Shown: positions 35,884-44,678, counted from the stretch's first letter. The stretch is DNA of 64,000 bases from Curvivirga sp965219885 (GCF_965219885.1 NZ_CBDCOT010000009.1:496001-560000); one strand, 5' to 3'. Notes: generated from the letters alone by a model not told the origin. Translations and numbers: made by a program.

Positions 35884-36885
35884 ATGGCAAAATTAACTGC
35901 AACAGAAATAGAAACTTTAGCGTTTGATGCCTTGTTAGGTGCGGGTACAAATGAAACATCTGCACGTTCCATGGCGCGTGCGGCCGCGGCTGCAGAAATT
36001 GATGGCATTCGTAGCCATGGATTGGTTTATATCCCGATTTATTGTGAACATGTGAAATGCGGAAAGGTCATTGGCGATGCAAAACCAGAGGTCAAACAAA
36101 CAGCAGCTTCATCTATTCATGTAAATGCTAATTCTGGCTTTGCACATCCTGCTATTGATGCAGGTTTTGAAAAACTGATTCCAACAGCAAAAGAAAATGG
36201 TATTGCGGCCCTTGGGATTTATAACTCCTATAATTGTGGTGTCTTAGCCTATCATGCAGAAACACTCGCGAAAGAAGGACTTGTGGCACTTTGCTTTACA
36301 AATGCGCCGGCCTCAATTGCGCCTGTGGGTGGCAAGAAACCTGTAATAGGCACGAACCCATATTCCTTGGCTATTCCGGGGGAAGATGGGGACGCGGCTT
36401 TTGTCATTGACCAATCTGCAAGTGTGATTGCAAAAAGTGAAATAAATCTTCATGCCCGTGAAGATAAGCCTATCCCTGAAGGTTGGGCCTTTGACGCAGA
36501 AGGCAACCCGACGACTGATCCTCATGCTGCATTGAAAGGCAGCATGGCACCAAGTGGTGGCTATAAAGGATTTGGTAATGGTTTAATGGTTGAGGTTTTT
36601 GCTGCTGCTCTCTCCGGTGCTTTCTTAGGTAAAGATGCAAGTCCATTTGCTGGTACTGCTGGTGGCCCACCTAAGACGGGCCAATTCTTTATTGCAATCT
36701 CGCCTCAACATTTCTCCGGCGAGTTGTTTGCAGAACGCGTAAAAGATTTATGTACAGCGATTACGGATCAAGACGGTGCCCGTCTTCCGGGATCACGCCG
36801 TAAGAACAATCGCATTGAAAATCAAGATGATGGTGTGGAAGTCAGTGATGATCTGATCGAGAAAATTAAATCTTTCAATACATAA
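35884..36885 (+). CDS. Ldh-family (malate/lactate dehydrogenase type 2) oxidoreductase
   Basis: 333 residues of the Ldh_2 family: 'AEIDGIRSHGLVYIPIYCEHV' holds the conserved His, with 'NANSGFAHPAIDAGFEKLI', 'GTNPYSLAIP' and 'GGYKGFGNGLMVEVFAAALSGA' forming the NAD(P)H site. Members reduce 2-keto acids (malate, ureidoglycolate) or cyclic imines (delta-1-pyrroline-2-carboxylate and piperideine-2-carboxylate reductases). Together with the dehydrogenase at the operon start, a proline or hydroxyproline derivative pathway is one possibility. Last gene of the operon; a hairpin follows. Confidence 0.87.
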   Translation: MAKLTATEIETLAFDALLGAGTNETSARSMARAAAAAEIDGIRSHGLVYIPIYCEHVKCGKVIGDAKPEVKQTAASSIHVNANSGFAHPAIDAGFEKLIPTAKENGIAALGIYNSYNCGVLAYHAETLAKEGLVALCFTNAPASIAPVGGKKPVIGTNPYSLAIPGEDGDAAFVIDQSASVIAKSEINLHAREDKPIPEGWAFDAEGNPTTDPHAALKGSMAPSGGYKGFGNGLMVEVFAAALSGAFLGKDASPFAGTAGGPPKTGQFFIAISPQHFSGELFAERVKDLCTAITDQDGARLPGSRRKNNRIENQDDGVEVSDDLIEKIKSFNT

Positions 36886-36898
36886 TCATTATTGCAGT

Positions 36899-36922
36899 CC
36901 CTCAAACTGAACAGTTTGGGGG
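36899..36922 (+). terminator. Hairpin ending the aldehyde dehydrogenase operon
   Basis: CCCTCAAACT (36899-36908) pairs with AGTTTGGGGG (36913-36922) around a GAAC loop, with one G-T pair. It sits 14 bases after the operon's last stop codon. The following bases (ATTGATTC) are not a T-run, so termination may be Rho-assisted. Confidence 0.5.
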
Positions 36923-36980
36923 ATTGATTCATGTTACAGGTTTATGAAAACGAAACCTATACGAAACCAGAAAGCGAGCT

Positions 36981-37042
36981 TTTTCATAAATTTGTCACAA
37001 AAAACGAAATTATTCATAATATAACTGTCACCAAGTTTTCGT
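36981..37042 (+). promoter_or_regulatory. Tandem Pho-box-like sites upstream of ugpB
   Basis: 36981-36998 (TTTTCATAAATTTGTCAC) matches 15 of 18 positions of the PhoB box CTGTCATAWAWCTGTCAY. A second, weaker box (12 of 18) begins exactly 44 bases later at 37025 with CTGTCAC. 44 bases is four times the 11-base repeat of PhoB sites, so both boxes lie on the same helix face. This would induce the transporter operon under phosphate starvation. Confidence 0.65.
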
Positions 37043-37105
37043 GAAGCCCTCCTATAAGAAGCGATCTTTTATGCAAAAATGATTCTTCTCTCAGGAGTTA
37101 CGACA

Positions 37106-38413
37106 ATGAAATTTAAAAATATTGCTGCAGCTGCAGCGATCGCTTGGGGCGCGGTTGCAAGCGCAGCAGCATATGCCGAAACTGAAATTACTTGGTGGCA
37201 TGCAATGGGTGGTCAACTTGGTGAAACAGTTAACCAAATCGCCGCTGATTTTAACGCTTCACAAGGCGATTACAAAATCACACCTGTCTATAAAGGTGGT
37301 TATGAAGAAACATTGACTGCAGGTATCGCCTCTTTCCGCGCGGGCGAGCAACCAAACATTCTACAAGTCTTTGATGCAGGCGCAGCAACAGTCATCGCAG
37401 CTAAAGGTGCGGTTCTTCCAGTTCAAGACTTGCTAAATAACAATGGTGTTAAATTTGACATCAACGATTACATTCCAGGTGTTCGTTATTTCTTTGCGGA
37501 TGCAGATGGCAAAATGATTGGCATGCCGTTTAACTCTTCCACACCAGTTCTTTATTACAACGAAGAAGCTTTGAAAAAAGCTGGTGTTACAGCCCCTAAA
37601 ACTTGGGAAGAATTTGAAACAACAACTGGCCCAGCTTTGAAAGCTGCTGGTTATGTGCCTTTGAGCCAATCTCACTTACCATGGATCTTCACAGAGAATT
37701 TCTTCTCTCGTCACGATCTACAATTTGCGTCTGACAATAACGGCTATGACAGCACAAATGTTGAAATCAAAGTCAACCATCCTGCTATCAAAGACCACTT
37801 TACAGCAGTGAAAAAATGGAAAGACGACGGTTTATTCGGCTTCTATGGTGCAAGCTGGGGTGATAACCAAAAGCCATTCGCAGAAGGCAAAGTTGCAATG
37901 TGGCTTGGTTCTTCTGGCTCTTTTGGTGGTTTATTGCAAACTGCTGAATTCCCATTCTCTTCTGCGATGCTTCCATATTGGGAAAAAGTTACAAAATCCC
38001 CTAAACAAACATTCATCGGTGGCGCGGCACTTTTCGCAATGTCCGGTAAATCTGATGCAGAAAACAAAGCAACAGCTGAATTCTTCAAATATCTAACATC
38101 TGCAGCTGCACAGTATGACTGGCATAAAGCAACAGGTTATGTGCCAATCACACAAGCTGCTTATGAATTGGCGAAAAAAGATGGTCATTATGATCGTTTC
38201 CCAGCCGCTGAAACAGGTATCAAACAATTGTCCTTACCTGCAGGTGAATGGACAAAAGGTTACCGCATGGGCTTCTACGTACAAATTCGCGACGTTATGA
38301 ACCGTGAATATGGTCGTATCCTATCTGGTGAAGCTGATGCTGAAGAAGCTTTCAAAAATATCGAAGAAGAAGCCAACAAATTGTTGAGCCGCTTCGCAGA
38401 TACAACAAGCTAA
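37106..38413 (+). CDS. ugpB: Glycerol-3-phosphate ABC transporter substrate-binding protein (UgpB-like)
   Basis: 435 residues from the ATG at 37106, preceded 8 bases upstream by AGGAG; an earlier in-frame ATG at 37079 has no such site. Signal peptide: MKFKNIAAAAAIAWGAVASAAAYA, cleaved before ETEITWWHAM. 'EITWWHAMGGQLGETVNQIAADFN', 'GMPFNSSTPVLYYNEEALKKAG', 'FIGGAALFAMSG' and 'GYVPITQAAYELAKKDG' are typical UgpB. It captures sn-glycerol-3-phosphate or glycerophosphodiesters in the periplasm. First gene of the operon, behind Pho-box-like sites that support the assignment. Confidence 0.92.
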   Translation: MKFKNIAAAAAIAWGAVASAAAYAETEITWWHAMGGQLGETVNQIAADFNASQGDYKITPVYKGGYEETLTAGIASFRAGEQPNILQVFDAGAATVIAAKGAVLPVQDLLNNNGVKFDINDYIPGVRYFFADADGKMIGMPFNSSTPVLYYNEEALKKAGVTAPKTWEEFETTTGPALKAAGYVPLSQSHLPWIFTENFFSRHDLQFASDNNGYDSTNVEIKVNHPAIKDHFTAVKKWKDDGLFGFYGASWGDNQKPFAEGKVAMWLGSSGSFGGLLQTAEFPFSSAMLPYWEKVTKSPKQTFIGGAALFAMSGKSDAENKATAEFFKYLTSAAAQYDWHKATGYVPITQAAYELAKKDGHYDRFPAAETGIKQLSLPAGEWTKGYRMGFYVQIRDVMNREYGRILSGEADAEEAFKNIEEEANKLLSRFADTTS

Positions 38414-38430
38414 GCTTTTTAAAGACCTGA

Positions 38431-38464
38431 TAAATGCCGATGGTAGCAATACCGTCGGCATTTA
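38431..38464 (+). terminator. Strong hairpin with GCAA tetraloop between ugpB and ugpA
   Basis: TAAATGCCGA (38431-38440) pairs with TCGGCATTTA (38455-38464), continued by a T-G pair and GGTA/TACC to a GCAA loop: 15 pairs capped by a stable GNRA tetraloop. The sequence CCTTATTTT follows. Position right after the binding-protein gene suggests partial termination and 3'-end protection, keeping ugpB mRNA in excess. Confidence 0.7.
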
Positions 38465-38492
38465 CCTTATTTTCGGACTGGATGTTTAAACC

Positions 38493-39374
38493 ATGAAACG
38501 GGCCAATTTTTCTAATCCCTGGATGCCGCTCCTATTCTTATTGCCGCAACTTTCGATCATTGCGATCTTCTTCTACTATCCTGCTGTACAAGCAATGCAA
38601 TCTTCCTTTTATCTGGAAGACCCATTTGGTTTTGGCTCTACTTTTGTGGGGTTAAGGAACTATGCTGAAACATTACTTTCTAACCAGTATCGAAAAGCCG
38701 CGATCTTTACAGTTATTTTTACATTTCTTGTAAGTTTTTTCTCTTTATCCATTTCTTTATTATTAGCCTATAAAGCAGACAAAGTTCTTCGTGGGGGCAG
38801 CACGTATAAAACCTTATTGATGTGGGTCTATGCTGTTGCACCGCCAGTCGCAGGTCTTTTGGGTGTTATGTATTTCGATCAAAGTTTTGGTCTATTCACC
38901 TATTTTGTTGCTGATTTTGGTTGGGATTTTAAATTAGGTGTTGATTATTATGACACAGCAACAGCCATGGTCGTCGTTGCTGTATGGAAGCAAGTACCCG
39001 TTAATTTTATCTTCTTCTTATCCGGTCTACAAAGTATTCCAAAATCAATCAATGAAGCTGCCTTAATCGATAACAATTCAGGCTTCAGCCGTTTTTGGAC
39101 GATTACCTTCCCGCTTCTTGCGCCAACCGCTTTCTTCTTGCTTATCATCAACATTACTTATGCGCTGTTTGATACATTCGGCATTATCGACATGTTGGTC
39201 AAAGCGGTTCCTGCAAATAACCCAATGACCCTCGTTTACAAAGTTTATCTCGATGGTTTCCGCGGCAACGATCTTGGCGGGTCCTCTGCGCAATCCGTTT
39301 TGTTGATGGTGCTTGTTCTCATCCTCACCGTCTTCCAGTTCCGTCTGATTGAACGACGAATTCATTATACATAG
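38493..39374 (+). CDS. ugpA: Glycerol-3-phosphate ABC transporter permease (UgpA-like)
   Basis: 293 residues, six predicted helices. 'NPWMPLLFLLPQLSIIAIFFYYPAVQAMQSSFY' is a typical UgpA opening; 'TLLMWVYAVAPPVAGLLGVMYF' follows, and the EAA-loop 'INEAALIDNNSGFSRFWTITFPLL' contacts the ATPase. It forms the channel with UgpE, whose gene follows after 10 bases. No strong ribosome site is visible before the ATG. Confidence 0.92.
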   Translation: MKRANFSNPWMPLLFLLPQLSIIAIFFYYPAVQAMQSSFYLEDPFGFGSTFVGLRNYAETLLSNQYRKAAIFTVIFTFLVSFFSLSISLLLAYKADKVLRGGSTYKTLLMWVYAVAPPVAGLLGVMYFDQSFGLFTYFVADFGWDFKLGVDYYDTATAMVVVAVWKQVPVNFIFFLSGLQSIPKSINEAALIDNNSGFSRFWTITFPLLAPTAFFLLIINITYALFDTFGIIDMLVKAVPANNPMTLVYKVYLDGFRGNDLGGSSAQSVLLMVLVLILTVFQFRLIERRIHYT

Positions 39375-39384
39375 GAGAAGACAT

Positions 39385-40296
39385 ATGACTGATATGACAT
39401 CTGAAAATCCGGTTATTCTGTCTTCCAAGGAAAAACCAAAAACTAAGAAACTAAAGCTAAGCAGTGTTATGGATCATTCTATTTTGATCCTTGGCTCTCT
39501 TTTTATGTTGATGCCGGTTCTGATGGCATTCACCACATCCACACATGACCATGTAACCATACACAAAGAAGGATTAATGCTTTCCATTGGTGATCAGTTT
39601 GCTGAAAACTATGGAGCCGCTATGTTTGAAAAGGGTGGTTTTACGGAGACTGTAGACGGCCTCACCATGTTAATGAATTCCTTAATTCTCGGGATTGGTT
39701 TTGCTGTCGGTAAGATTGTGATTTCTGTGTTGGCAGCTTACGCAATTGTTTATTTCAGATTGAGATTTGCCACGCTTGCTTTCTGGATCATCTTCACAAC
39801 CCTTTTATTGCCGCTGGAAGTTCGCATTCTACCTTCCTATGAGGTGGTTCACAGTTTTGGTTTATCCAATACCTATACAGGCTTGATCTTACCCTTGATT
39901 GCCTCTGCTACTGGGACCTTCTATTTCCGACAATTCTTTATGTCGGTACCGGATGAATTGGTAGAAGCCGCAAAGATCGATGGTGCAGGACCATTTAAAT
40001 TCTTGATTGATATCTTGGTGCCTATTTCCAAAACAATGGTCGCAGCGATCTTCATCATTATGTTTGTTTTTGGATGGAACCAGTATTTATGGCCCGCCTT
40101 GATCACCACAGATGAGACCATGTTCACCATCATCCGCGGCATTCGTCAGATCATTCTAGCTTACGCAGAAGGTAATAATATCCCTGAACATGGTCAGGCA
40201 ATGGCCTTGGCTGTGATTGCTGTTTTACCCCCTGTCTTAATCGTTGTTTTCTTCCAATCCTGGTTCGTAAAGGGCCTTGTGGAATCTGAGAAATAG
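39385..40296 (+). CDS. ugpE: Glycerol-3-phosphate ABC transporter permease (UgpE-like)
   Basis: About 303 residues from the ATG at 39385, which has AGGAGAAG starting 12 bases upstream; a longer frame from 39349 would overlap ugpA. Six helices; 'ILGSLFMLMPVLMAFTTSTHDH', then the EAA-loop 'ELVEAAKIDGAGPFKFLIDILVPISK' and 'FIIMFVFGWNQYLWPALITTDE', which closely follows the UgpE pattern. Pairs with UgpA. Confidence 0.92.
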   Translation: MTDMTSENPVILSSKEKPKTKKLKLSSVMDHSILILGSLFMLMPVLMAFTTSTHDHVTIHKEGLMLSIGDQFAENYGAAMFEKGGFTETVDGLTMLMNSLILGIGFAVGKIVISVLAAYAIVYFRLRFATLAFWIIFTTLLLPLEVRILPSYEVVHSFGLSNTYTGLILPLIASATGTFYFRQFFMSVPDELVEAAKIDGAGPFKFLIDILVPISKTMVAAIFIIMFVFGWNQYLWPALITTDETMFTIIRGIRQIILAYAEGNNIPEHGQAMALAVIAVLPPVLIVVFFQSWFVKGLVESEK

Positions 40297-40310
40297 AAGA
40301 AAGAATTCTC

Positions 40311-41375
40311 ATGCAAGTTACATTAAAAAATATCACAAAAACTTATGGAAATAACGTTCAGGCTGTTAAGCCTGTAAACCTTGAAATCAATCAAGGAGAA
40401 TTGATTGTTTTGGTCGGTCCATCTGGTTGCGGTAAATCCACTATCTTACGCATGGTTGCAGGCCTTGAAGATATCACGGGCGGGGAATTGTATATTGGCG
40501 ATCGCCAAGTTAATCATGTAGATCCTGCAGATCGCGATATCGCTATGGTTTTCCAGAATTACGCGCTTTATCCCCATATGTCTGTCGCCCAGAATATGGG
40601 ATATGGATTAAAAAACCGTGGGGTTACAAAGGATGAGATCACTCAAAAAGTTCGTGATGCTGCGGAGATTCTAAATCTTTCAGAGTTTTTGGATCGTAAA
40701 CCAAGCCAGTTGTCCGGTGGTCAACGTCAACGTGTGGCCATGGGGCGCGCAATTGTCCGTAACCCATCCTTATTCTTATTTGACGAACCCCTTTCAAATC
40801 TTGATGCAAAATTACGTAATCAGATGCGTATTGAGATCAAGAAATTGCAGCGCCGTCTAGGTGTTACATCTATTTATGTCACCCATGATCAGGTTGAAGC
40901 CATGACTTTGGCGGATCGGATCGTTGTGTTAAATGGCGGGGTGGTCGAACAAGTTGGGACACCAAGTGAAATTTACAACAATCCTGCAAGTTTATTTGTA
41001 GCAAGTTTCATGGGATCCCCACCCATGAACCTGATCGATCTTGCAAAGCCTGTAACGCATAAGAATGACAAAAATGAACTTAAACTTGTGAACAAATTAT
41101 TCGGCTCACAAGATCACAATAATATTCATATCGGCATTCGCCCGGAAAAGGTACAGTATGCGTATGACGCATCTGAGAATAGTCTACCATTCACCATTGA
41201 CTATACAGAAGAATTAGGTGCAAGCCGCTTGATGCATGGTAAAATTGCAGATCAAAGTTTCATCTTGTCCGATACAAGTGAAACAGAAGTTAAAAGCGAT
41301 AATATCCATTTAAGCTTTCCGGCTGAGGCGCTATATAAATTCGACAATGAAACAGGTCGGAAAATCGAACTATGA
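40311..41375 (+). CDS. ugpC: Glycerol-3-phosphate ABC transporter ATPase (UgpC-like)
   Basis: 354 residues of the MalK/UgpC group: Walker A GPSGCGKST, 'VFQNYALYPHMSVAQNMGYGL', signature LSGGQRQR, Walker B 'LFLFDEPLSNLDAKLR', H-loop 'YVTHDQVEAM'. The C-terminal regulatory OB domains ('IGIRPEKVQYA') are present. It energises UgpAE. Its stop overlaps the start of the phosphodiesterase gene (ATGA). Confidence 0.93.
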   Translation: MQVTLKNITKTYGNNVQAVKPVNLEINQGELIVLVGPSGCGKSTILRMVAGLEDITGGELYIGDRQVNHVDPADRDIAMVFQNYALYPHMSVAQNMGYGLKNRGVTKDEITQKVRDAAEILNLSEFLDRKPSQLSGGQRQRVAMGRAIVRNPSLFLFDEPLSNLDAKLRNQMRIEIKKLQRRLGVTSIYVTHDQVEAMTLADRIVVLNGGVVEQVGTPSEIYNNPASLFVASFMGSPPMNLIDLAKPVTHKNDKNELKLVNKLFGSQDHNNIHIGIRPEKVQYAYDASENSLPFTIDYTEELGASRLMHGKIADQSFILSDTSETEVKSDNIHLSFPAEALYKFDNETGRKIEL

Positions 41376-42370
41376 CGCACACGCCTATCCTGCCTTCTTT
41401 GCCAAAAGTACCTGAAAATATATGTCTGGATATCTTAGGTGCAGAGCGGACTGAAGAAATCCATCGTGGCTTCATGCAACAAATAGAGGCTATGAAAGTG
41501 CTAGAGGGAGAGTTGCATAAATCAAACAAACCTCTCTCTGGCGATTTTACGGTTTTGTCTTGGAATTTGGAACGCTGCCTTTTTCCAGAGAAAACCGCCG
41601 AACTCATTGAGAAACATAAACCATCCGTGATCTTATTATCCGAAATGGATAGCGGCATGGCCCGAACACAACAGGTGAATACCACGGCTAAACTAGCAGA
41701 GCTGCTAGGCATGAATTACCTTTATGGCCTTGAGTTCTTTGAGATGGATTTAGGGAGCGAAATTGAAGTTACCTTTTGTGAAGATGACTATAATCAATTC
41801 GGCTGGCATGGAAATGCAATCCTAACATCCGCCCCGATCAAAAAGGCCAGGCTTATTCGTTTGGATGATCATGGTCACTGGTTCTGTCCGCAAGACAATA
41901 ATACGGATGCCAATCAGCCACGTGTTGGCGGGCGCCTTGCCATCGCAGCTATTATTGAAGTGGAAGGACAAGATATCTGTTTCGTTTCAACCCATCTAGA
42001 AAGCAATACCACAACAAAACATCGTGAAAATCAGATGATGTTTCTAATTAAGGAAGTTGAAGCATTTGCCAAAGATATACCTGTTTTGATTGCCGGTGAT
42101 CTCAACACAGGTAACCATTTACCTGGCGCTGACTGGACATTGGAAACCTTATTTCATAGTGCTGAAACAAAGGGCTATAATTGGGAGCATAATGCAGAAG
42201 GGTTCACCACAAACCCCAGCTTGATCACCTTACATCCTGAACGCCAAATGAAACTGGATTGGTTTTGTATCAAGCAACTCACCGCTTCTAATCCGCAAAT
42301 CATCGAGCCCATTGATAATGACACGCCACTCTCAGATCACAAGGCGATTTCATTGACTATACATAGATAA
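41372..42370 (+). CDS. Endonuclease/exonuclease/phosphatase (EEP) family phosphodiesterase
   Basis: 332 residues. EEP motifs: 'FTVLSWNLERCLFPEK' (metal Asn), 'VILLSEMDSGMART' (metal Glu), 'HGNAILTSAPIK', 'FVSTHLESNTTTKHRENQM' (His), 'PVLIAGDLNTGNHL' (Asp-Asn) and the final 'LSDHKAISLT' (catalytic Asp-His). No signal peptide, so cytoplasmic. It takes the place that ugpQ holds in enteric bacteria, overlapping ugpC by 4 bases, so it may release glycerol-3-phosphate from imported glycerophosphodiesters. The family is certain; the substrate is inferred from context. Confidence 0.88.
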   Translation: MTHTPILPSLPKVPENICLDILGAERTEEIHRGFMQQIEAMKVLEGELHKSNKPLSGDFTVLSWNLERCLFPEKTAELIEKHKPSVILLSEMDSGMARTQQVNTTAKLAELLGMNYLYGLEFFEMDLGSEIEVTFCEDDYNQFGWHGNAILTSAPIKKARLIRLDDHGHWFCPQDNNTDANQPRVGGRLAIAAIIEVEGQDICFVSTHLESNTTTKHRENQMMFLIKEVEAFAKDIPVLIAGDLNTGNHLPGADWTLETLFHSAETKGYNWEHNAEGFTTNPSLITLHPERQMKLDWFCIKQLTASNPQIIEPIDNDTPLSDHKAISLTIHR

Positions 42371-42371
42371 A

Positions 42372-42394
42372 AATAGGGCCTTGAAGGCCCTATT
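42372..42394. terminator. Bidirectional terminator between the ugp operon and the cupin gene
   Basis: AATAGGGCC (42372-42380), loop TTGAA, GGCCCTATT (42386-42394): a perfect 9-bp stem between convergent genes. On the minus strand it runs straight into TTTTATC, a good T-tract; on the plus strand the tail is CATTTACTT. Confidence 0.75.
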
Positions 42395-42397
42395 CAT

Positions 42398-43213
42398 TTA
42401 CTTAAAACTGATCTTTGCCAATTCCCCATCTTGCTTTCGCACAATCACTGTCGAAAATCGGGGCGTGGCGGAATAAATCACCATGTAAGGCCCTTGCAGA
42501 TAGGCATCCGCGTGGATCGCCCAAGGTGCCATATGCACGCCGTAACCATAAGGAATCTTGAAGGCAGACACCTCATTCACTCCACTTTCTTGACGCTTAC
42601 CGATGATTAGATATCCCCCACATTCTTCATTCATGGGCATATGGAAATGCGGCCGATCATGGACCTCAAGATATGCGCCTCCCCCTTTTTCAGGGTCCAG
42701 CAAATACCCATCAGGATAATCTTCACCTACAGCTGTAATCGTAAGTGGTAAATTCCCTGTCGATGTGAACTTCACAGCCTCACCAACTTTCACCAAATGA
42801 CTTCCGTAATAAGCGAGATGCTCCGGTGTTGTTTCAGCGACAGCAATTTGCAGTTCGGTCTCACCTTCTTCCAATAAATAGCGACCATTCCCCCCCAGAA
42901 TGTTCGCATCTTCAATGGTCAAATCAACCTCACTAATCCATTGCCCTGTTAAGATGGTTAACGGTGGTTTGATTGATTGTGGTAAATCTTTCACCTGCAT
43001 GTCATCAGCTGGTTTCATCCCGTCAAAACCTAACGAATAGGTTCTTTCAGGCTCAACATAACCCAGATAACATTCTGTACGCATATAGGCATTTTCAGTC
43101 TGTCCTATACGATTCACAGTTAAAACAGGTGCGTCTCTCTGTAAATCAGCGGGTAACATACTGATGTCTAAAACATGCTCTTGTTCAGCAACAGGATCGA
43201 TCCTATCAGACAT
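42398..43213 (-). CDS. Cupin-fold protein of unknown function
   Basis: 271 residues. The C-terminal half carries a cupin-like metal site: 'HDRPHFHMPMNEECGGYLIIGKR' (H-x-H then Glu) and 'FKIPYGYGVHMAPWAIHADAYL' (second His). The N-terminal half has repeated strands and could be a second, degenerate cupin. It may be a dioxygenase, isomerase or binding protein for a small acid. It is 17 bases after the NhaC-type antiporter gene, in the same direction, so it likely works on the antiporter's substrate or counter-solute. No closer family is recognised. Confidence 0.72.
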   Translation of the reverse strand: MSDRIDPVAEQEHVLDISMLPADLQRDAPVLTVNRIGQTENAYMRTECYLGYVEPERTYSLGFDGMKPADDMQVKDLPQSIKPPLTILTGQWISEVDLTIEDANILGGNGRYLLEEGETELQIAVAETTPEHLAYYGSHLVKVGEAVKFTSTGNLPLTITAVGEDYPDGYLLDPEKGGGAYLEVHDRPHFHMPMNEECGGYLIIGKRQESGVNEVSAFKIPYGYGVHMAPWAIHADAYLQGPYMVIYSATPRFSTVIVRKQDGELAKISFK

Positions 43214-43230
43214 GCTTAACTCCTATTCTT

Positions 43231-44673
43231 TTAAGCTGTTTTTACGGATGGATTTTCAAGTTTGTCCGAACCAGATCCTGATTTTGCTTTAAACAACGCA
43301 ATTCCAAGATAAGCGAAAAGGATAGAGAGAATTGGATTACCCCAGTTTAATAATGCCCAAGGTGCATAATCCAAAACATCAACACCCAATGTGGATGCAA
43401 AGAATGCCCCGCCTGTCGTCCAAGGAATAAGAGCGGTGGTTAAAGTTGCACCTTCTTCCAAAGAACGGGATAGAACAGAACGGTCAATTTCATGTTCCTC
43501 ATAAGCGTCTTGGAAAAGTTGCCCTCCCAATATAATCGACATATAGGCTTCGCCCATTGTCATATTACCAACAAAGCAAGCAATAATTGTGGAACTCACA
43601 ATACTTGCTGCTCGTTTGGCACGAAGCAAAACGCCTGTAATCAAAACACGTAAGAAACCAAAACCGCTTAAGATTCCCCCCAATGCCAAAGCCATCAGCG
43701 CCAAAGAAAGCGTCCACATCATAGATGTGATACCACCACGGCCAAATAACTTATCCAAAGTTTCAACACCCGTTTCGAACGATCCACCCCCATATAGAGA
43801 TCCAAGAACAACGGTCATATCAGCCCCTTGCATAAAGATCGCTAACAGAACAGCAACTACGGCAGCCGTTACCATAGAAACTTCGGCACTGATCTTCATA
43901 AAGCTCATCACCAGCATCACAACAAAAGGCAATAAACAAAGCACATTAATAGAGTAAGTACTGGAAATACCTGCCAACATTAAATTTAACTCTTCTGCTG
44001 GAAGGCTCATATCAGCATAACTAAAACCAATCACAGAATAGACCACTAACACGATTAAATATGTTGGTCCGGTAGTATAGAGCATGCTTTTAATATGTTT
44101 GTACAAATCTACCTTAGACGACATTGCTGCCAAGTTGGTCGTATCAGATACAGGTGACATTTTATCACCGAAACACGCACCAGATACCACAACCCCAGCA
44201 ACGATTGGCAATGGGATTCCCATGACTTCACCAATGCCCATCAAAACAACACCAGCTGTACCAACAGTTCCCCAACTTGTTCCTGTCGCGATGGACATAA
44301 AGCTGCACAAGATCAAGCCGGCAGGTAAAAAGATTCCTGGGGAAACAAATTCCAAACCATAATAAATCAGCGCCCCCACGGTGCCACTTTGGATAAAAGC
44401 CGCAATCAGAACACCGATTAAGAAGAAAATATAAATGGCAGATAATGCCCCCTTCACACCGCCATTCATCGCATCACGGATCGATGCGAAACCATTCTCA
44501 CTTAAACGCCACGCACTTACGCCTGCAATAAGCAAACATACCAACATCAAGCTGTGCAAACTAACGCCTAGGTAAAAAAGCCCAAAGCCGATCACCAAAA
44601 CTATTGATCCAAAAGTCAGTAACGATTGAATGAAACTTGGATTATATCCATCCAGATTTTGTTGTTTCCCCAC
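43231..44673 (-). CDS. NhaC-family Na+/H+ (or substrate) antiporter
   Basis: 480 residues, about 11-12 membrane helices. 'GTSWGTVGTAGVVLMGIGEVMGIPLPIVAGVVVSGACFGDKMSPVSDTTNLAAM' (read in two halves) is the NhaC hallmark, and 'LIPWTTGGAFFASTLGV' supports it. The start codon is GTG at 44673, fixed by a perfect AGGAGG five bases before it. NhaC relatives exchange Na+ for H+, and some exchange organic acids (malate/lactate). It shares its promoter region with a divergent LysR gene, which suggests substrate-induced expression rather than pure ion homeostasis. Confidence 0.9.
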   Translation of the reverse strand: MGKQQNLDGYNPSFIQSLLTFGSIVLVIGFGLFYLGVSLHSLMLVCLLIAGVSAWRLSENGFASIRDAMNGGVKGALSAIYIFFLIGVLIAAFIQSGTVGALIYYGLEFVSPGIFLPAGLILCSFMSIATGTSWGTVGTAGVVLMGIGEVMGIPLPIVAGVVVSGACFGDKMSPVSDTTNLAAMSSKVDLYKHIKSMLYTTGPTYLIVLVVYSVIGFSYADMSLPAEELNLMLAGISSTYSINVLCLLPFVVMLVMSFMKISAEVSMVTAAVVAVLLAIFMQGADMTVVLGSLYGGGSFETGVETLDKLFGRGGITSMMWTLSLALMALALGGILSGFGFLRVLITGVLLRAKRAASIVSSTIIACFVGNMTMGEAYMSIILGGQLFQDAYEEHEIDRSVLSRSLEEGATLTTALIPWTTGGAFFASTLGVDVLDYAPWALLNWGNPILSILFAYLGIALFKAKSGSGSDKLENPSVKTA

Positions 44674-44678
44674 AACTT

